NCBI GenBank assembly: GCA_036677375.1
Contig: JAVBWO010000024.1
Coordinates: 124,001-188,000, forward strand
DNA from: JAVBWO01 sp036677375
GTDB lineage: Bacteria; Bacillota; Dehalobacteriia; UBA4068; UBA4997
Length of the DNA stretch: 64,000 bases
Direction: 5' to 3'
Shown: positions 1-7,242 of the stretch, piece by piece
Position numbering within the stretch: position 1 is the first letter of the stretch
Layout of the letters: each line of letters opens with the position of its first letter
Position numbers and translations under genes: made by a program
The notes under the pieces: model-generated
What the model was told of the DNA's origin: nothing
Databases searched by the model: none
What the model saw: only the letters and a program-made list of their open reading frames with translations

Positions 1-859
1 AATGCTCCAATTGCAGGAAGTATTCCGCTACCAAGATCAAAGCCTCCTGGCGCAGGGTTCCCACCAACTCGCTTCCTGCCACATTAATGCCATAACGGGC
101 AGCTTCCCGCTTCACAAACTCATAAGTACGGTATAAAGGAGTCTGTTCATAATTAAACATATTCATGGATACCGCTACCTGGTTCCGTTCGGTAAACTTC
201 AAACCTACGGCGCGGACGGTAGAGAAACCGCCGCTGGGACCGCGCACCGCTTTGGCGATCTTCTTGGCAATCTCCACATCATTGGTGTCTAAAATCACAT
301 TGTAAGCCACCAAAGGACTGGTCCCGGCGCTTAAGATCACAGCGCCGGCAGTGGGATGCAGCTTGCCTTCGCCCAAATCAGGTTTGCGCTCGTCGGTATG
401 GGCCACTTCTTTTAAGCCATGATAGTGGCCTTTGCGGATAAAATCCATGGATTTGCGGGCTTCTGAGCGGGCGCTTTCCCCGGAAAAATAGACCGGCAGC
501 TTTAAAGTGCTGTAAATATCCTGAGCCAGATCTTCAATGAATTCCTTGCATTCATCCAAAGTGATATTGGCCAGGGGAAAGATGGGAATGGTATCCTGGG
601 CCCCGATGCAGGGGTGATTCCCCGTCTGGACATTCATGTCGATCAAACGGATGGACGCTTCCGTCATCGCCAGCAGCGCTTTTTTCAAGGGAGCGGGTTC
701 ACCAATGGCTTCAATGACGGTGCGGTTGAAATCGGCATCCGGAAAATGGCCAATCAACTTCACCCCCGGGGTTTCCTGGAAGGGTTTGATGATCTCCGCA
801 ATCACTTCCGGACGCCTTCCGTCGCTGAAATTAGGCACAGCATGGATATATTGCTTCAT
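1..859 (-). CDS. ftcD: Glutamate/glycine formimidoyltransferase, 3' part outside window
   Basis: Translating back from the ATG at 857-859 gives an open frame of 286 codons running off the left edge. It starts MKQYIHAVPNFSDGRR, the usual N-terminus of the formiminotransferase domain (VPNFSEGR in the family), and contains HPCIGAQDTIPIFPL, equivalent to the family's HPRxGAxDxxPxxP region with the catalytic His. The enzyme moves a formimino group from formiminoglutamate (histidine breakdown) or formiminoglycine (purine fermentation) to tetrahydrofolate. The sequence alone does not show which. A GGAG SD sequence lies 7 nt before the ATG. It is the last visible gene of the ade operon, 116 bp after the cyclase gene. 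Any cyclodeaminase domain would lie beyond the window. Confidence 0.88.
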   Translation of the reverse strand, partial: MKQYIHAVPNFSDGRRPEVIAEIIKPFQETPGVKLIGHFPDADFNRTVIEAIGEPAPLKKALLAMTEASIRLIDMNVQTGNHPCIGAQDTIPIFPLANITLDECKEFIEDLAQDIYSTLKLPVYFSGESARSEARKSMDFIRKGHYHGLKEVAHTDERKPDLGEGKLHPTAGAVILSAGTSPLVAYNVILDTNDVEIAKKIAKAVRGPSGGFSTVRAVGLKFTERNQVAVSMNMFNYEQTPLYRTYEFVKREAARYGINVAGSELVGTLRQEALILVAEYFLQLEH

Positions 860-975
860 GTCTTATTCTCCTTTATGTATTGAGATATTTTGAGATGTTT
901 TAAAATGCTGGATCTTTGAGATGCGTTCAGAAAATTAATTCCATATTCTTTCCGTATTCATCCTGATTCTATATT

Positions 976-1734
976 CTATTCTGCCTCGTCCGCTAAAATT
1001 GCCACCGCACGGATGGGAGAACCGGAGCCGGCGCGGATCTTTAAGGGCATGCCGATATACAAAAAGCGTTTGTTGGCCACTTTGTCCAGGTTGCAGAGGT
1101 TTTCGGTATTGGTGATGTTGTATTCGCCGCAAATCCAGTGCCCGGCAAAGCTCAGATCATCGGGATGGTCGATAGCGGGAGCGTCGATACCGATATTCAT
1201 AACCCCTTGTTCCGCCAGCCACTTGGCGGCAGCTTCCGACAAGCCGGGATAAATGGTCTGAAACTCATCACCGCCATAATAACCCAAAGCGTCTTTGGCT
1301 ACGGGCCTTCCTTTGGGCTTGCCGTAATGGCGATCAAAATGACCGGTATACATCAAAACGATATCTCCTTTACGGATTTCCTGTCCGGACTTTTTCAAGG
1401 CGCGTTCCAGATCGGCTGGCTCGATATAATCGGTTTCCGGCACATCGGTGAGATCCAGGCAGATGGCGCTGCCCCAGAAATGCTCCAGAGGCATCTTGTC
1501 AATGGTGGGGCCGCTTTCCTTATATTCCCACACCGCATCGCTGTGGGTACCGCAGTGTTCGCTCATGAGCAAATTGCGGGCGGAAAAACCAAGACGGCTG
1601 CCTGTGGCGGCTTTGCTTTGCGCATGGGTCTGGTTCAACATGAAGAAGGTCTTTTGGTGGATGGGATAAAGAGACATCCCTTCAAAAATATCCTGGGTTA
1701 AATCGACGATCTGCCATTTTTGATTAAAATTCAT
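976..1734 (-). CDS. Cyclase-family (PF04199, kynurenine formamidase-like) metal hydrolase
   Basis: This is a 252-residue cytosolic protein. The diagnostic metal-binding motif of the cyclase/KynB family, H-x-GTH-x-D, is seen as EHCGTHSDAVW at about residues 58-68. A second conserved stretch (DIVLMYTGHFDRHYG) follows near residue 125. Family members hydrolyse amide bonds such as N-formylkynurenine or open small heterocycles. It sits 47 bp after ade and 116 bp before the formimidoyltransferase on the same strand, so an operon is likely. That setting suggests opening of an imidazolone-type ring or cleavage of a formamide during purine or histidine degradation, but this is inference. Kynurenine formamidase is the name automatic pipelines would give; no other tryptophan-catabolic gene is nearby. 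Confidence 0.8.
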   Translation of the reverse strand: MNFNQKWQIVDLTQDIFEGMSLYPIHQKTFFMLNQTHAQSKAATGSRLGFSARNLLMSEHCGTHSDAVWEYKESGPTIDKMPLEHFWGSAICLDLTDVPETDYIEPADLERALKKSGQEIRKGDIVLMYTGHFDRHYGKPKGRPVAKDALGYYGGDEFQTIYPGLSEAAAKWLAEQGVMNIGIDAPAIDHPDDLSFAGHWICGEYNITNTENLCNLDKVANKRFLYIGMPLKIRAGSGSPIRAVAILADEAE

Positions 1735-1781
1735 GGAAAAAGCCTCCTTAACTATTTATATTTTTATTTTTCCATTCTTTG

Positions 1782-3596
1782 TTACGCTTTGACCGTGGGC
1801 AGGACGCAGTAATTATTGGCGTCTACCACACCTTTGTCGGTAATTTTCCACTTAGGACTGGTGGTTAAGGATAAGAAAGCCAAATGCATAAAGGGCGCAT
1901 GCGCCTGGCAGGACAATTGGTCTTTGGCGATGGCGTGGAGATTCGACATAGTCTCGGTCAACTCTGAGGCGCTAAGTTCATCAGTGATAAGGCCCGCCAC
2001 CGGCAAGGCGAGCTCGCCCAAAACTTTGCCGTCCCGTACCACGGCGACGCCGCCCTGGAGCTGGATGACGCGGTTTACCGCTGCCGCCATATCGGCATAG
2101 TTGGTACCGGTAACGATGATATTATGGGTATCATGGGAGACCGTTTCCGCAAATGCACCGTATTTCATTTGGAAGCCCTTGACAAAGGTTTTGCCGATAT
2201 CCGCCTGGCCGTGCCGCCCAATCACGGCAATGGGCTGCAAATCCGCTTCCGGCAAAGGCTCAACATAGCCGTCCTTGACCGGCATCTCCATCTCTAAAGC
2301 GTCGGTCAGGTTCTGGTCTAAGATCAGGCCGATGCAACGCAGGACGGCCTTCTCACCAACAGCTTTCACCATTAAGTCCTCGGGCTTGATCGCCTCCCGG
2401 TGCACGGATTGTTTCACTGTTTCAGGATAGGTATAAGGCGGCAGATCCAAGAGCAGCTGGCGGTTTTCCGCCACTTTTCTGCCTTTTAAGTAAACTTGGG
2501 AGACTTCCATCGCTTCCAGGGGAGCGTCGATGACGGCAATATCCGCCAGCTTGCCGGGAGCCAAAGTCCCGATTTCCTTCAAGCCAAGCCAGGTGGCGGG
2601 GTTGACGGTGGCCATCTGGATGGCTTCCAGTGGGTCGACGCCTTCTTTGATGGTACGGCGGATAATATCGTTCATGTGGCCGGTCTTGGCGATATCCTCC
2701 GCCAGCATATCGTCGGTAGCCAAAATCAAGCGGCGGGAATCCAGTTTTTCCTCGGTGACAGCTTTGATGCATTCCGGCATATTGCGCTGGGTAGAGCCTT
2801 CCCGCATCAGAACATGGACGCCGTAACGCAGCTTTTCCAAGCATTCTGCCTTAGTGGTAGTCTCATGGCAGGAGATATCCGTACCGGTACAAAGCATATG
2901 AGCGGCCAGTTCCCCACCGAAAAGCTCCGGCGCATTGCCGTCCACGCCATAACCGTTGCCCCGGGCATACACGGTGGAAGCAATGGTGTCCTTCACCACT
3001 TCATAATTATGTTCATAGACGAAGCGCATGGCGCTGACTCCTTGAGTCTCGCCGATACCACTGACGGAAGGATACTGGAGCATTTCCGGGATCTCTTGGG
3101 AAGTCACGTCATAACCGGCGGTCTCCAAGCCGGGAGAATCGGGGGTCAGAGCGGGAACCCGGCAAAAAACATGGTGTGGCATAAGAGCCGCCTCCTCCGC
3201 CATAGCGCGGATCCCTACCGGGCCCAAAACATTGCCGATCTCATGGGGGTCGGAGATCAAACAGGTCGTACCCGTGGGCAGAGACAATCTGGAAAATTCC
3301 GTGATGGTCAGCATGGCGCTTTCAAAATGCATGTGGGCGTCAATAAAACCGGGCGCCATATATTTTCCCGTGACATCGATCACCTGAGTCTTTTCCCCAA
3401 TCAGATGGCTGCAATCACCTACCATCAAGATATATTGCCCCTCGATGGCGATATCGGCAGGATAGACTTCCCTTGTAATCACATTGACCACATGACCGCC
3501 TTTTAATACTTTTTCGGCATACTTTGTTTTGTCCAATAAAACATCGACACAGTGGAGCCGGTCGGCTACCAGTTTTACATCTTTGATGCCCAGCAT
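1782..3596 (-). CDS. ade: Adenine deaminase
   Basis: This 604-residue protein is of usual length for the family (about 580-600). It is an amidohydrolase that converts adenine to hypoxanthine and ammonia in the cytoplasm, using a metal centre. Visible features are the metal-binding strand APGFIDAHMHFES at about residues 85-97, DPHEIGNVLG near 115-125, and the C-terminal adenine deaminase domain ending in VDANNYCVLPTVKA. A strong SD (GGGGGC) precedes the ATG. The gene heads the operon ade-cyclase-ftcD. About 70 bp upstream of its start is a plausible sigma-A promoter, and farther upstream are repeated palindromes that probably bind the neighbouring regulator. The product feeds hypoxanthine into salvage or purine fermentation. 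Confidence 0.93.
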   Translation of the reverse strand: MLGIKDVKLVADRLHCVDVLLDKTKYAEKVLKGGHVVNVITREVYPADIAIEGQYILMVGDCSHLIGEKTQVIDVTGKYMAPGFIDAHMHFESAMLTITEFSRLSLPTGTTCLISDPHEIGNVLGPVGIRAMAEEAALMPHHVFCRVPALTPDSPGLETAGYDVTSQEIPEMLQYPSVSGIGETQGVSAMRFVYEHNYEVVKDTIASTVYARGNGYGVDGNAPELFGGELAAHMLCTGTDISCHETTTKAECLEKLRYGVHVLMREGSTQRNMPECIKAVTEEKLDSRRLILATDDMLAEDIAKTGHMNDIIRRTIKEGVDPLEAIQMATVNPATWLGLKEIGTLAPGKLADIAVIDAPLEAMEVSQVYLKGRKVAENRQLLLDLPPYTYPETVKQSVHREAIKPEDLMVKAVGEKAVLRCIGLILDQNLTDALEMEMPVKDGYVEPLPEADLQPIAVIGRHGQADIGKTFVKGFQMKYGAFAETVSHDTHNIIVTGTNYADMAAAVNRVIQLQGGVAVVRDGKVLGELALPVAGLITDELSASELTETMSNLHAIAKDQLSCQAHAPFMHLAFLSLTTSPKWKITDKGVVDANNYCVLPTVKA

Positions 3597-3666
3597 ATCC
3601 TTGCCCCCTTTGTTATATATTGCTTGTTTGATTCTTTTACTCCTTTTACTTTACCGGATTGATTTT

Positions 3667-3695
3667 ATCTTACGGCAAAACCAAAATAAAGTAAA
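3667..3695 (-). promoter_or_regulatory. Candidate sigma-A promoter of the ade operon
   Basis: On the minus strand TTTACT (3690-3695) and TAAGAT (3667-3672) are separated by 17 bp, about 70 bp before the ade start codon. The match is moderate. No convincing sigma-54 -24/-12 element is visible in this gap, which agrees with the regulator having lost its sigma-54 contact loop. Confidence 0.45.
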
Positions 3696-3735
3696 TACCT
3701 TCAAAACCATGGTTTATCTGCTTGTTTGCTCCAGC

Positions 3736-3751
3736 TATTCATTTTTGAATA
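3736..3751. promoter_or_regulatory. Palindromic operator, copy 1
   Basis: TATTCA-TTTT-TGAATA is a perfect 6-bp inverted repeat with a 4-nt spacer. It lies about 40 bp upstream of the proposed -35 of ade, a typical activator position. The same palindrome recurs at 3815-3830 and 4033-4048 and was not seen elsewhere in the window by eye. The likely ligand is the TyrR-type regulator encoded at 4052-5464. Confidence 0.7.
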
Positions 3752-3814
3752 ACAAAATAAGGCCTAGATAAACGCCCTATTTTGCATAAATAGATTCCGT
3801 ATATCCAAAACAGC

Positions 3815-3830
3815 TATTCATTTGTGAATA
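3815..3830. promoter_or_regulatory. Palindromic operator, copy 2
   Basis: TATTCA-TTTG-TGAATA. Here the symmetry extends by one base on each side (C at 3814, G at 3831), giving 7-bp arms. Its centre is 79 bp from the centre of copy 1. Between copies 2 and 3 no gene is visible. Confidence 0.7.
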
Positions 3831-4032
3831 GTTGTTGAAAAAGTTGGCATTCAATAAAAGAGAAAGGATCGTAAGATCAAAGCCGTCCGAAAAACCGACA
3901 CAAAGGTAAAAAAAATTACCCTGGCAGGTCATTTATACTACCTACCAAGGTAAAAACGATGCCAAAGGCATTTTCAGTTTTCTGTTTGTCAAAGAAACGT
4001 TACAAAGGCGCTTACGAAAAACTCCCCCATGC

Positions 4033-4048
4033 TATTCATTTTTGAATA
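4033..4048. promoter_or_regulatory. Palindromic operator, copy 3
   Basis: TATTCA-TTTT-TGAATA, identical to copy 1, placed immediately after the stop codon of the regulator gene (which ends at 4052). It is 218 bp from copy 2. It may act as a distant activator site for ade or merely mark binding outside promoters. Confidence 0.6.
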
Positions 4049-4051
4049 AGT

Positions 4052-5464
4052 TTAAGGTTGAATACTTTGACTGCCATAGTCCTCCAAGTATTTTTGCAGC
4101 TTTCTGACGGCGGAAGCCTGGCTGATGCCTAAAAATTTGGCGACGCTTACCGTGGTTTTGCATTTTTCATAGGCTTGCAAAACCAAACGTTTCTCATAAT
4201 AGTCCAAATAATTTTTCAGATCGACTTTGGCTTCAAAATTAGAGGCAGCAAAAGGAGAAACATTATCAGGTAAATGATAGCCCTGGATACAGTCGTCCTC
4301 CACCGTCAAGACCAACTGTTCGATCAAATATTTCAATTCCCGGACATTGCCCGGCCAGTGATAAGCGGTAAGCAATTCCAATGCCTGCGGGGAAAAACTT
4401 TTGTCTTTATGATACTTTTCGTTAAAAGTATTTAAAAAGCTGCGGATCAAAAGGGGAATGTCTTCGACGCGTTTTTTGAGGCTGGGCATGGCAATGGGCG
4501 CAACCGTCAGGCGGTAAAAAAGCTCTTCCCGGAAGCGGTGCTGTTTTACCAATTCCCGCAGATCAGCCTCAGTGGAAGCAATCAGGCGCAGATCCACTTT
4601 TTTGATCTCTTTACAGCCCGGCTTAAAATAATATTTATTTTTCAAGAGATGCAGAAGCTTGCCCTGGGTCTCCCAAGTCATATGCTCGATATCGCTTAAA
4701 AATAAAGTACCCAGGTGGGCGACTTCACAAAGCCCCAGTTTTTCCTGTTCCTCGCCGCTTGAGGCATTTACTTTCACATAACCGAAAAGCTCGTCTTCCA
4801 TTACGCCGCCCGCAAAGGTACTGCAGCTCATTTGCACAAAAGAGGCTTGCCGCCGGTTGCTGTTCAGATGGATGTATTTGGCCAGCATGGTTTTGCCAAC
4901 GCCGGGTTCGCCGGAGAGGAGCACGCTGATATCGGTATCCGCCACTTTTTTGACCAATTGCTTGATCTGACGCATACGGGGGCTCTCCCAAACCAGCTCC
5001 ACCGCCAAGCATTTACGCCGGAATTCCTGCAATTCCACAGAATAACGTTTCAGGTCTTCCTGTAATTGGGCATACTGGTTTTGCAGTTCCTTCACATTGG
5101 CGATATCCCAGGAGGCATAGCTAATTACAAAGAGAATCTCATCCGAGTCTGCCGAAGCAAAGATCGGCACTCCCGAAACCAGAAGCTGCTGACCGTTTTT
5201 ATCCGGCTGCGTCATGGTGATCTTTTTCTTTTCTTCCAGAACACGCATGGTGACCGAAGGAGCAAAAGTACCCTGCTCCTCTAAAACAGAAATGAACTGA
5301 CCGTCATAGGCTCTTTTGGAGATGCCGTATATTTCCTCACAAGTCTGGCTGGTGCGCAGGATAATGCCGTTGCCGTCGGTAATGCAGATCCCGTCGTGCA
5401 TCGCTTCCAAAATATCTTCCAGTACGGTGAGCAGAGCTTCATTGTTCACAGATCTTTTCTCCAT
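4052..5464 (-). CDS. TyrR/NtrC-type regulator: PAS, degenerate AAA+ domain and HTH
   Basis: The 470-residue protein has a PAS-type sensor (about residues 10-110), a short coiled coil, an AAA+ domain (about 165-395) and a TyrR-like helix-turn-helix at the C-terminus (TVSVAKFLGISQASAVRKLQKYL). The Walker A GEPGVGKT and the RFREELFYRL region are intact. Two hallmarks are not. The GAFTGA loop that contacts sigma-54 is replaced by a segment after ELFGY (VKVNASSGEEQEKLG), and Walker B reads LFLSDIEH instead of LFLDEI. The protein is therefore unlikely to open sigma-54 promoters and may act like E. coli TyrR, which works with sigma-70. It lies upstream of ade on the same strand, with three shared palindromes in the gap, and probably controls that operon in response to a small ligand. 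Confidence 0.85.
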   Translation of the reverse strand: MEKRSVNNEALLTVLEDILEAMHDGICITDGNGIILRTSQTCEEIYGISKRAYDGQFISVLEEQGTFAPSVTMRVLEEKKKITMTQPDKNGQQLLVSGVPIFASADSDEILFVISYASWDIANVKELQNQYAQLQEDLKRYSVELQEFRRKCLAVELVWESPRMRQIKQLVKKVADTDISVLLSGEPGVGKTMLAKYIHLNSNRRQASFVQMSCSTFAGGVMEDELFGYVKVNASSGEEQEKLGLCEVAHLGTLFLSDIEHMTWETQGKLLHLLKNKYYFKPGCKEIKKVDLRLIASTEADLRELVKQHRFREELFYRLTVAPIAMPSLKKRVEDIPLLIRSFLNTFNEKYHKDKSFSPQALELLTAYHWPGNVRELKYLIEQLVLTVEDDCIQGYHLPDNVSPFAASNFEAKVDLKNYLDYYEKRLVLQAYEKCKTTVSVAKFLGISQASAVRKLQKYLEDYGSQSIQP

Positions 5465-5856
5465 AGCACCCTCACTTCTTTCTATCTTTCTATCCTGCTA
5501 TGCCGGCTCTTTTTACTTGGTATCAGGATTTGGGCAAGGGTCTTTTTTTGTGACAGCTATGATATGTGATTGCGATAAATATGTGCCTTTTATTTTACAG
5601 TTTCACTAGTTTCATTGGTCTCGATTTATGCATCAGGTTTTACGATGAAATTCTACTATCATGTTCTACCATGTTCTACAGCGGCAGCCGATTTCCTGCC
5701 CGGAAAGCCGAAGAAACCAAAATCCCGGAATCTGGTAAGCGCCAAAAGCCCATCGGTAAATCCGGAAAAAACAGGAGAAAGCGACCCACGGCCATGTTGT
5801 ATGCTCTTAGGGTTCGTCAAGCGAACCCCTACTCCGGCTCATGGTTCCGGCTCGTT
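5465..5856. other. Gene-free interval with one hairpin
   Basis: I see no credible gene. Open frames here have no SD and overlap the penicillin-binding protein. At 5810-5828 there is a 7-bp hairpin (GGGTTCG, 5-nt loop, CGAACCC) about 30 bp past the pbp stop. It lacks a U-run, so termination by it is uncertain. Confidence 0.4.
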
Positions 5857-7242
5857 TCAACGATTCGCGGTGAGGCTTTTTACCGCTGCTTTCAATACCT
5901 TGGCGGCCACCGGCCCCGCCTCCGTGCTGCCGGCGCCACCGTTTTCGATCACCACCACAAAAGCCAGGGGACAATCCGCTCTGTCCAGAAATCCCACAAA
6001 CCAGGCATGGGGTTCCTTATCCGCTCCTACTTGTGCCGTACCGGACTTGGCACAAAGCTCCAGGCCTTTATATTGGCTTTCGCCATAAACATTTTTCACA
6101 TTGTTTCGCATCATTGCCCCAAGGGTTTTCGCCGTTTCCTGGGACAAGACGCGTTTTTCCCCCTGGTTCAGGCCCAAATGGAATAAGGGAAAAAGATGGT
6201 CCTCCGCTATGATCCTGGGCGTGACCCGGACGCCGCCGTTGGCAATGGCGCCCACATAAGCCATGAAATTCAGGGGATTGACCGTATCGTTGTACTGCCC
6301 GATACCGGCCCAGGCCAAGTCGCCGCCCTGGGCGGATGAGATATCCACTTTCCCCACGGCGGTCCTGATGCCGTCCACCGAAAGTCTGGCATTGAAACCG
6401 GCTTTCTCGGCGTATTTCTGTAAAGTTGCGGCACCCAGCTCCTGCGTGATCTGGGCAAAAGCCACATTGCAGGAATCGGCCAGCGCTTCGCCCAAGGTAA
6501 CATCGCCATGTGATGACGGACAGGTCACCGTTTTGCCGTCTATCACCAACTCCCCGCCGCAATGATATGTTTTAGTATCAATATCCGCGATCTTGTCAAT
6601 GGCCGCAGCAGCCGTCACCAGCTTGAACACCGAGCCGGGCGTATAGGACGCCGAAAAAAGACGGTTCATGTACACCCCTTCGTATTTTTCAGGATTTGAT
6701 GCCACGTCCGGCGGATTTTCCGGATCAAAGGAAGGAGAGCTGGTCACACAAAGGATCTCTCCCGTTTTATAGTTGTAAACGCCAACCGTACCTTTGCGTC
6801 CGTTCAGCGCCTGGTAGGCTTGAGCACATAAATCGGCGTCAAGGGTCATGGTCAGGTCACGGCCGGAGGCGCCCTCCTGCCGAAACTGATAAACGCCGTT
6901 TACAAGATCCCAGCCGCTTAACTGCTCACCGAAAACGATCTGCGCGCCGGTGGCCACATTGCCGTTTTTATCCCCTACTGCTTGCATAACGGCCTTGCGT
7001 ATGGTCTTTTCCTGATTGAATTGCCGTTTGCCATCTAACGTCTGCGCCAGGATCTGTCCGTTTCTGTCATAAATGGTTCCCGCCGAGGTCAGTTGGCCGT
7101 TGGTGTAAAGATGCTTGTTGGTAGGGTATTGCGCCCAGGTGGAAGCGTCTTTCAGATATTCTACCGTAAAGAGCAAAACACCAAAGACCATCAGAAGGGA
7201 AAGCACCAACACCACCGCCGCGCGTTTGGATAAGATCTTCAT
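5857..7242 (-). CDS. Penicillin-binding protein transpeptidase (PbpA/FtsI-like)
   Basis: This is a 461-residue bitopic membrane protein: a short cytoplasmic tail, one transmembrane helix (about residues 8-28), then an extracytoplasmic transpeptidase. The three active-site motifs are present: SxxK as SVFK (near residue 203), SxN as SCN (near 255) and KSG as KSGTAQ (near 399). It lacks the large N-terminal pedestal of PBP2, so it is a short class B enzyme like mycobacterial PbpA. It cross-links peptidoglycan with the partner glycosyltransferase encoded just upstream: the start codon overlaps the FHA-FtsW stop by 4 bp, so translation is coupled. The pair is distinct from the mrdA/rodA pair at 48.7-54 kb. 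A role in division or spore envelope synthesis is possible. Confidence 0.9.
   Translation of the reverse strand: MKILSKRAAVVLVLSLLMVFGVLLFTVEYLKDASTWAQYPTNKHLYTNGQLTSAGTIYDRNGQILAQTLDGKRQFNQEKTIRKAVMQAVGDKNGNVATGAQIVFGEQLSGWDLVNGVYQFRQEGASGRDLTMTLDADLCAQAYQALNGRKGTVGVYNYKTGEILCVTSSPSFDPENPPDVASNPEKYEGVYMNRLFSASYTPGSVFKLVTAAAAIDKIADIDTKTYHCGGELVIDGKTVTCPSSHGDVTLGEALADSCNVAFAQITQELGAATLQKYAEKAGFNARLSVDGIRTAVGKVDISSAQGGDLAWAGIGQYNDTVNPLNFMAYVGAIANGGVRVTPRIIAEDHLFPLFHLGLNQGEKRVLSQETAKTLGAMMRNNVKNVYGESQYKGLELCAKSGTAQVGADKEPHAWFVGFLDRADCPLAFVVVIENGGAGSTEAGPVAAKVLKAAVKSLTANR

Noticed and set aside
2496..3506. 336-codon open frame on the plus strand
   Set aside because: Lies wholly antisense to adenine deaminase, has no SD and no family features; it arises from the codon bias of the real gene.
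3597..4051. Sigma-54 promoter (-24/-12) for the ade operon
   Set aside because: Only imperfect TGGCAT-N5-TT matches were seen; a sigma-A-like promoter is closer, and the regulator lacks GAFTGA.
5810..5828. tRNA T-arm-like GGGTTCG...CGAACCC
   Set aside because: A simple 7-bp hairpin; no acceptor stem, D-arm or anticodon arm can be built around it.
5566..6186. 206-codon open frame on the plus strand
   Set aside because: No SD, overlaps the C-terminus of the penicillin-binding protein, no recognisable domain.
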